The position numbers and the translations under genes were made by a program. Below are positions 52,882-57,365 of a DNA stretch of 57,365 nt, piece after piece. Location: the NCBI GenBank assembly GCA_022601645.1, contig JAJACH010000002.1, forward strand, positions 388,331-445,695, given 5' to 3'. Numbering within the stretch: position 1 is the first letter of the stretch; each line of letters starts with the position of its first letter. Source of the DNA: Chlamydiia bacterium. Lineage in GTDB: Bacteria; Chlamydiota; Chlamydiia; Chlamydiales; Simkaniaceae. The notes beneath the pieces were generated by a model, which saw only the letters and a list, made by a program, of their open reading frames with translations, had not been told where the DNA came from and searched no databases.

Positions 52882-54024
52882 ATGCATCTTGCAGACAAGT
52901 TCGTTGAAGTCCGAGGTCATTCTGAAACTTTATGTGCACCTCTTGAAATTGAGGATTATCAAGGTCAGCCCATTGATTTTGTCTCACCGCCGAAGTGGCA
53001 CTTAGCTCATTCGACCTGGTTTTACGAAGAGTTCATCTTGAATCCATTTGCCCCAAACTATCAACGATTTGATGCAAAATTCACCCTGCTTTTTAACAGC
53101 TACTACAATCACATGGGGGAGATGCATCCCCGCCCCAAACGGGGGAATCTAACCCGCCCAACAGTAGAGCGCGTTTTAGCCTATCGAAAACACGTTACTG
53201 AGGCGATGGCTCACTTCTTAAAAACAGGCTCTGATGAGATAAAGCGCTTAACCCTCCTTGGAATCAACCACGAGCAGCAACACCAAGAACTCTTAGCCTA
53301 CGATATTAAATACATCCTGGGCACACAACCTTTGCAGCCAGCTTACGGCCAGGCTTTTGAATTAGAGGACATCTTAGATCCATTCGAGTGGGTCAAAGTC
53401 CCAGAGGGTGTGTACCAAGTAGGACATGATGGAACGGGATTTTGCTATGACAACGAGCTCTACCGTCATAACGTCTACCTCCACGAATATGAGATCGCAA
53501 ACCGCCTTGTCACAAACGGCGAATACATCGAATTTATCGAAGCTAAAGGCTACTCCAATTTCGACTACTTTCTTTCAAATGGGTGGGACTACATCAATAC
53601 GCATACCCTAAAAGCACCCCTTTACTGGGCTCAAGAGGGGAATACGTGGTACACCTACAGCTTTAGAGGGAAAGAGCCTGTTGATGAGAACAAGCCAGTC
53701 ATGCACCTTTCCTATTACGAAGCCGCCGCTTACGCCCAATTTAGAAATGCCCGCCTCCCAAGAGAAGATGAGTGGGAAATCGCTTCAGACCAATTCAAAT
53801 TCGGTCAGCTTTGGGAATGGACCCTTTCTGCTTACCTCCCCTACCCCAACTACCAAAAAGAGAACGGAGCGCTTGGAGAATACAATGCAAAATTTATGAG
53901 TGGGCAAAAAGTTCTAAAAGGAGGATCTGTGGCAACCTCACCTGGACACTGCCGCAAAACCTATCGGAACTATTTCGAACCTAACATGCGCTGGATGTTT
54001 TCAGGCCTACGCCTAGCTAGATAA
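52882..54024 (+). CDS. egtB: Hercynine oxygenase (EgtB-type sulfoxide synthase)
   Basis: 380 residues from ATG 52882, seven bases after GGAGA; an open frame reaches back to 52744 but would cover the egtD start. DinB_2-like N-terminal part with the iron ligands: H43 in A-H-S-T-W-F, H130 and H134 in N-H-E-Q-Q-H-Q-E. The C-terminal FGE-sulfatase fold reads V-P-E-G-V-Y-Q-V-G and ends S-G-L-R-L-A-R. EgtB couples hercynine with a thiol (gamma-Glu-Cys or Cys) using O2. No OvoA-type methyltransferase is fused. EgtA, C and E are not in the window. Confidence 0.88.
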   Translation: MHLADKFVEVRGHSETLCAPLEIEDYQGQPIDFVSPPKWHLAHSTWFYEEFILNPFAPNYQRFDAKFTLLFNSYYNHMGEMHPRPKRGNLTRPTVERVLAYRKHVTEAMAHFLKTGSDEIKRLTLLGINHEQQHQELLAYDIKYILGTQPLQPAYGQAFELEDILDPFEWVKVPEGVYQVGHDGTGFCYDNELYRHNVYLHEYEIANRLVTNGEYIEFIEAKGYSNFDYFLSNGWDYINTHTLKAPLYWAQEGNTWYTYSFRGKEPVDENKPVMHLSYYEAAAYAQFRNARLPREDEWEIASDQFKFGQLWEWTLSAYLPYPNYQKENGALGEYNAKFMSGQKVLKGGSVATSPGHCRKTYRNYFEPNMRWMFSGLRLAR

Positions 54025-54034
54025 AGAAACTGTT

Positions 54035-54052
54035 TTGAAAATTGGTTTTCAA
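54035..54052 (+). terminator. AT-rich hairpin after egtB
   Basis: TTGAAAA-TTGG-TTTTCAA forms a 7-bp stem ten bases after the egtB stop. No T-run follows, so termination would be weak. Confidence 0.3.
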
Positions 54053-54066
54053 GTACGCTCCTTTCT

Positions 54067-55140
54067 ATGAAATTATTGAAAGAACGTGGCAACCCGGCAC
54101 TTCGGTGGTTAGACCGGTACGTGGGGATTGGGTTGCTGTTTGTTTTAAGTGTGTTTCGTCGAAAAAAGCGACTGCCTGAAAAAGTGAGAAAAGTCGGTGT
54201 CTTGAAGTTCTCCGGCATTGGTGATGTGGTTTTGCTAGCGCGCTCGGTGCAGGCCCTAAAGAAACAGCGTCCCGATGTTGAAATTGTGTTTTTCTCAGGG
54301 AAAGAAAATGCGGGGATGGCGCCGTTTGTTGGGGCTGATAAGCACATCAAACTATCGGTATTTTCCCCCTTTAAAACGCTTTCGGCTTTAAGGCAAGAGC
54401 AGCTAGATGTTTTGATTGATGCAGAGCCATGGTCGCGCATTAGCGCGCTTTTTACGTTTTTTTCACGGGCTAAGTATCGCATTGGATTTAAGACAAAAGG
54501 GCAGCATAAGCATGGGGGTGTTGACTGGGCTAAGACGTATGTGTTTAAGCGTCACGAGATGGAAAATTTCGCCAGTCTTTTTGAGCCGCTTGGGGTTGAA
54601 AAGCCGCTCCTTGATCCGATACATGATCGAGGAGCTTCACGTCAGGAGAAACTTCTTGTGGTCCACTTGTTGCCTGGAGGCTCAAGGGGATATTTAAAAC
54701 AGTGGCCTAAAGCGCATTGGCAAACGCTCTTTCGTTTGCTTGAGCCACTTGAATTAGACATTGTGGCGACGGGGGCAAAAAAAGATTTTGAAGCTGTACA
54801 GAAAGTCATTGAGGGTTTTAAGGTGCGCAACCTTTGTGGCATGCTGCCACTTAAAAAGACGGCGGAGCTTTTAGGCGAAGCGCGGCTTGTTTTAAGTGTA
54901 GATACTGGAATCATGCACCTTGCTACAGCGTTTGATGTGCCGACCATAGCGCTTCATGGACCGACCAGTCCAAACAGATGGGGCGGCGTTGGGAAATATG
55001 CCTTTCCCATAACGCCGACAAATAAATATGCTCCATGCATTCAGCTCGGATTCGAAAACCGTTGCAAGGTTGGAAAATGCATGGGTTCGATTGCTCCAGA
55101 AAGGGTATTAACGCAAATTCAGGAGTGTTTGAAACTGTGA
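54067..55140 (+). CDS. Glycosyltransferase family 9 (heptosyltransferase-like)
   Basis: 357 residues with the two-domain GT-B layout: V-L-K-F-S-G-I-G-D-V-V-L-L near residue 44, and H-L-L-P-G-G-S-R near 200. The conserved D-T-G-I-M-H-L-A-T-A-F and H-G-P-T-S-P-N-R-W follow. This is the ADP-heptose:LPS heptosyltransferase family, acting on the cytoplasmic face of the inner membrane. A near-N-terminal hydrophobic stretch (residues 20-30) suggests membrane association. The sugar donor is uncertain. It overlaps the next gene in a GTGA junction. Confidence 0.87.
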   Translation: MKLLKERGNPALRWLDRYVGIGLLFVLSVFRRKKRLPEKVRKVGVLKFSGIGDVVLLARSVQALKKQRPDVEIVFFSGKENAGMAPFVGADKHIKLSVFSPFKTLSALRQEQLDVLIDAEPWSRISALFTFFSRAKYRIGFKTKGQHKHGGVDWAKTYVFKRHEMENFASLFEPLGVEKPLLDPIHDRGASRQEKLLVVHLLPGGSRGYLKQWPKAHWQTLFRLLEPLELDIVATGAKKDFEAVQKVIEGFKVRNLCGMLPLKKTAELLGEARLVLSVDTGIMHLATAFDVPTIALHGPTSPNRWGGVGKYAFPITPTNKYAPCIQLGFENRCKVGKCMGSIAPERVLTQIQECLKL

Positions 55141-56129
55141 AATTTCGCTCCCTCGCTCCCTATTATTTTGATGGGGGAGGGCACAATATTGAATACCAAA
55201 CGTGCTTAAAAGACGCAGCCCTCTCTTTGGGGCTAGAGTTTGAACTCCTCTTGCCCAAAAAACATGAGGTGGGAGAGGTGCCTTTTCCAAGTAAAGACTA
55301 CTTTCACAAAAGAGGAAAGCTTTTAGCCTTCATCGCCTGTGTTAGAAAGCCCGACCTGCTTTTCTTAGAAACATTTGGCATCAAAGACTTGCCAGGCCTT
55401 TTTCTGGCGTCGCTATTCCTGCACAAAAAGGCAAAGCTCTGTCTGCTTTTTCGTCGGGGCCTAAGCTCTAACCCAGTGAAGCGTTTTGCACTCTCGGTAC
55501 TAAGTGGACTCTTAGCAAAAAGGCGCGGTGTTAAACTTTTGACCGATAGCGAAGTGATCATGAGAGATCTGGTAGGTACGAAAATCCTTCCAATCCCACA
55601 TGCGCCCACACACACTCAGCCTGCACCGACTTCCAAAATTGTATGCTACTGGCCTGGAGTTCCCCGCGAGGCGAAAGGACTGTATCTCATTCAACAGCTG
55701 GCAAACTCAATTGACCAAAAGCGCTTTGAACTCGTTGCTGCAAGTGCATCTCAACTAGAAAATACCACGCTTGTTGACAATTACCTTCCACGTCACTTGT
55801 ATGAAGCAGAACTTAACCGTGCAGACGTCATCCTACTTCCTTACAACCCAGTCGTTTACCGCTCAGGCACCTCAGGAATTCTCGTCGAAGCAGTCTGTTT
55901 AGGTAAGCTCCCCCTCGTTCGAGCGGGTAGCTGGCTTGCTTTTGAACTCCAAAAGCACGATTTACATGAATGCATCATTAATTGGACCGCTGAAAATATC
56001 TGGGAAATAATTCCAAAACTTCTTAACGATGAAAATGTTAAGTCTAAACTAAGTGGAATGCAAGAGCACTATCTTAATTTTCACAATCAAATAACATTTA
56101 ACGAAATGCTTGCTCATCAGTTACAATGA
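55137..56129 (+). CDS. Glycosyltransferase, GT4-like
   Basis: About 330 residues from GTG 55137, which overlaps the stop of the preceding gene; AGGAG is 11 bases upstream. An ATG at 55035 is in frame but lies deep inside the previous gene. G-G-G-H-N-I-E-Y near the start and the C-terminal R-S-G-T-S-G-I-L-V-E-A-V-C-L-G-K-L-P-L-V match GT-B enzymes of the GT4 type. With the GT9 gene it probably builds LPS core or another surface glycan; donor and acceptor unknown. Confidence 0.75.
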   Translation: MKFRSLAPYYFDGGGHNIEYQTCLKDAALSLGLEFELLLPKKHEVGEVPFPSKDYFHKRGKLLAFIACVRKPDLLFLETFGIKDLPGLFLASLFLHKKAKLCLLFRRGLSSNPVKRFALSVLSGLLAKRRGVKLLTDSEVIMRDLVGTKILPIPHAPTHTQPAPTSKIVCYWPGVPREAKGLYLIQQLANSIDQKRFELVAASASQLENTTLVDNYLPRHLYEAELNRADVILLPYNPVVYRSGTSGILVEAVCLGKLPLVRAGSWLAFELQKHDLHECIINWTAENIWEIIPKLLNDENVKSKLSGMQEHYLNFHNQITFNEMLAHQLQ

Positions 56130-56133
56130 GGAC

Positions 56134-56550
56134 ATGGGGGAATGTCCGTTTTGTTCTAAAGAAGTCATTGAAACGCAAAAGGTCTTGGAAAACAGCCATG
56201 CGCGCGTCTTTTACTCGAGAACACCAGCCACACTTGGCACCGTTCTAGTTGTGCCAAAACGTCATATCGAGCGTTTTGAAGAACTCAAAAGCGAAGAGCT
56301 CTTAGACATTCAAGAAGCCGTAGCCCAAATGGCGCGTGCATTTAAGGAGTTCTACCAGGTTAGTGACTACGTCATCTTGCAAAAAAATGGAGATTTGGCA
56401 GGCCGCACAGTCGACCATCTCCACCTTCATCTTGTTCCCACCCGCATCCCGTTTAAAGAAATCGTCCACGAAGCGTTTCACTACCGCCCAGCGATTTCTC
56501 CTGAAGAGATGGAAACGCGCACAAGTGAACTCAGGTCATTTTTCTCTTAG
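56134..56550 (+). CDS. HIT-family hydrolase
   Basis: About 138 residues from ATG 56134. C-P-F-C near the start is part of the zinc site, and H-L-H-L-H-L-V-P is the histidine triad. Such proteins hydrolyse nucleoside phosphoramidates or dinucleotides. The C-terminal 25 residues are helical. GAGG overlaps the end of the glycosyltransferase, so it is the third gene of that unit. Confidence 0.92.
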   Translation: MGECPFCSKEVIETQKVLENSHARVFYSRTPATLGTVLVVPKRHIERFEELKSEELLDIQEAVAQMARAFKEFYQVSDYVILQKNGDLAGRTVDHLHLHLVPTRIPFKEIVHEAFHYRPAISPEEMETRTSELRSFFS

Positions 56551-56567
56551 ACTGACAGAAAAAAGGT

Positions 56568-56598
56568 GTACATATTAATATCAGATGTTAATATGTAC
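56568..56598. repeat. 11-bp inverted repeat upstream of the ATPase gene
   Basis: GTACATATTAA (56568-56578) and TTAATATGTAC (56588-56598) are perfect reverse complements with a 9-base spacer, ending four bases before the ATG at 56603. An operator or an mRNA hairpin covering the ribosome-binding site are both possible. Confidence 0.75.
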
Positions 56599-56602
56599 GT
56601 AT

Positions 56603-57365
56603 ATGAAATATACGAAACGCGTAGCTGAGGTTGCCGCTAAAAGATATCTAAAGGCTTTTCCTGTTCTTGGTTTAACTGGGCCAAGGCAGTCGGGTAAATC
56701 AACGCTCCTAAAGCACCTGTTACCAGACTATACTTATGTGACTTTTGATGACCTTCATAAAATCGAATTATTTGAAGAAGATCCTGTAGGCTTTATGAAG
56801 AAATACCAGAAGCGAGTCATTTTTGATGAAGTGCAAAACGTCCCTAAAATATTCAATGCGATCAAAATCGTGGTTGATGAAGATCGGCAGAATTATGGGA
56901 ATTTTGTGCTTACTGGATCAAGCCAATTTTCTTTCTTGAAATCAGCTTCAGAATCCTTAGCAGGTCGTATTGGGCTTCTTTCACTTCTTCCATTTCAATG
57001 TAGTGAAGTTGATACAAAGCAAAGGAATGCGTCTATCTTTAAAGGAGCGTATCCAGAACTTGTGTTGCGTGACTATTTTGAATCAGAAGCTTGGTATGCA
57101 TCCTATGTTGACACGTACCTAAATAAGGATCTTAGGTCGTTAGCACAAATTGGTGACGTCAGTGATTTTCGTAGATTTATCCGTCTCTTGGCAGCTCAGG
57201 TAGGTAATACTCTAGAATACTCCCATTATGCAAAAGACCTTGGCCTGTCGGTGCCTACAATCAAGCGATGGATCTCCATCTTAGAAGCGAGTTATGTGAT
57301 TTTCCTGTTACCTCCTTTCTTCAATAATCTGGGCAAGCGGATTATCAAAAGTCCTAAGCTCTATT
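56603..57365 (+). CDS. DUF4143-type AAA ATPase (truncated by window end)
   Basis: 254 complete codons are visible and the frame is still open at the window end. Walker A is G-P-R-Q-S-G-K-S-T, Walker B is V-I-F-D-E-V-Q, and L-T-G-S-S-Q-F follows. After about residue 190 a winged-helix-like region (L-G-L-S-V-P-T-I-K-R-W) precedes the DUF4143 domain. These stand-alone ATPases are common in bacteria with sporadic distribution and unknown function. No ribosome-binding site is clear; the inverted repeat occupies the leader. Confidence 0.85.
   Translation, partial: MKYTKRVAEVAAKRYLKAFPVLGLTGPRQSGKSTLLKHLLPDYTYVTFDDLHKIELFEEDPVGFMKKYQKRVIFDEVQNVPKIFNAIKIVVDEDRQNYGNFVLTGSSQFSFLKSASESLAGRIGLLSLLPFQCSEVDTKQRNASIFKGAYPELVLRDYFESEAWYASYVDTYLNKDLRSLAQIGDVSDFRRFIRLLAAQVGNTLEYSHYAKDLGLSVPTIKRWISILEASYVIFLLPPFFNNLGKRIIKSPKLY

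Noticed and set aside
1..57365. CRISPR array, rRNA genes, prophage or intact insertion sequence
   Set aside because: I saw no regularly spaced short repeats, rRNA motifs, transposase or integrase motifs, or phage structural genes.

Overview
The window looks like chromosome from a member of the Chlamydiota, most likely an environmental (Parachlamydiales or Simkaniaceae type) chlamydia rather than Chlamydia itself. The main evidence is gene order. A block uhpC-dnaE-TPR protein-LptE-like-rsbW-CT550-like-dacF, a block lnt-lpxC-fabZ-lpxA-fmt, and a ribosomal cluster starting at rplC and running to rplQ-gapA all follow the order I recall from Chlamydia trachomatis. rpsJ is absent at the front, rpsN is absent between rplE and rpsH, and rpmD is absent between rpsE and rplO. 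A UhpC-type hexose-phosphate transporter, an RsbW anti-sigma kinase and a locus between fmt and rplC where C. trachomatis keeps Cap1/CT529 fit the same picture. The genus cannot be fixed from the sequence alone.

Layout. 1-3990: 3' part of a giant autotransporter with PATR-type beta repeats. 4249-6690: exported MORN-repeat protein, closed by a clear intrinsic terminator. 6779-8907: sugar C-methyltransferase and GDP-fucose-synthase-like reductase pair. 9019-12654: lineage-specific proteins, including a likely outer-membrane beta-barrel. 12758-21464: conserved uhpC/dnaE/BamD-like/LptE/rsbW/dacF block. 21355-28098: ksgA, a SurA-like chaperone, a putative ankyrin-SET effector, an rRNA m5C methyltransferase, a DoxX protein and lnt. 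28098-31218: lipid A genes lpxC-fabZ-lpxA plus fmt. 31256-33685: four small hydrophobic or helical proteins in the Cap1 position, two of them clear paralogues. 33801-45603: ribosomal proteins, secY and rpoA. 45655-48031: gapA, a CT504-position protein, dsbB and a 52-residue membrane protein. 48152-57365: accessory region with tRNA-Leu(UAA), a frameshifted methyltransferase, an exported sulfotransferase-like protein, a racemase-like gene, ergothioneine-type egtD/egtB, two glycosyltransferases, a HIT protein and the start of a DUF4143-type ATPase.

Themes. Much of the window serves the envelope: lipid A synthesis, LptE, BamD-like and SurA-like proteins for outer-membrane assembly, an autotransporter and a barrel as cargo, DsbB for disulfides, and glycosyltransferases and a deoxysugar pair for surface glycans. 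A second theme is host interaction: the ankyrin-SET protein, the Cap1-locus cluster and the exported sulfotransferase-like protein are the best effector candidates. A third is redox protection, with egtD/egtB pointing to ergothioneine-type chemistry, unexpected in an obligate intracellular bacterium.

All calls were made by eye from motifs, order and translation. No database search was run. C. trachomatis locus numbers are from memory.
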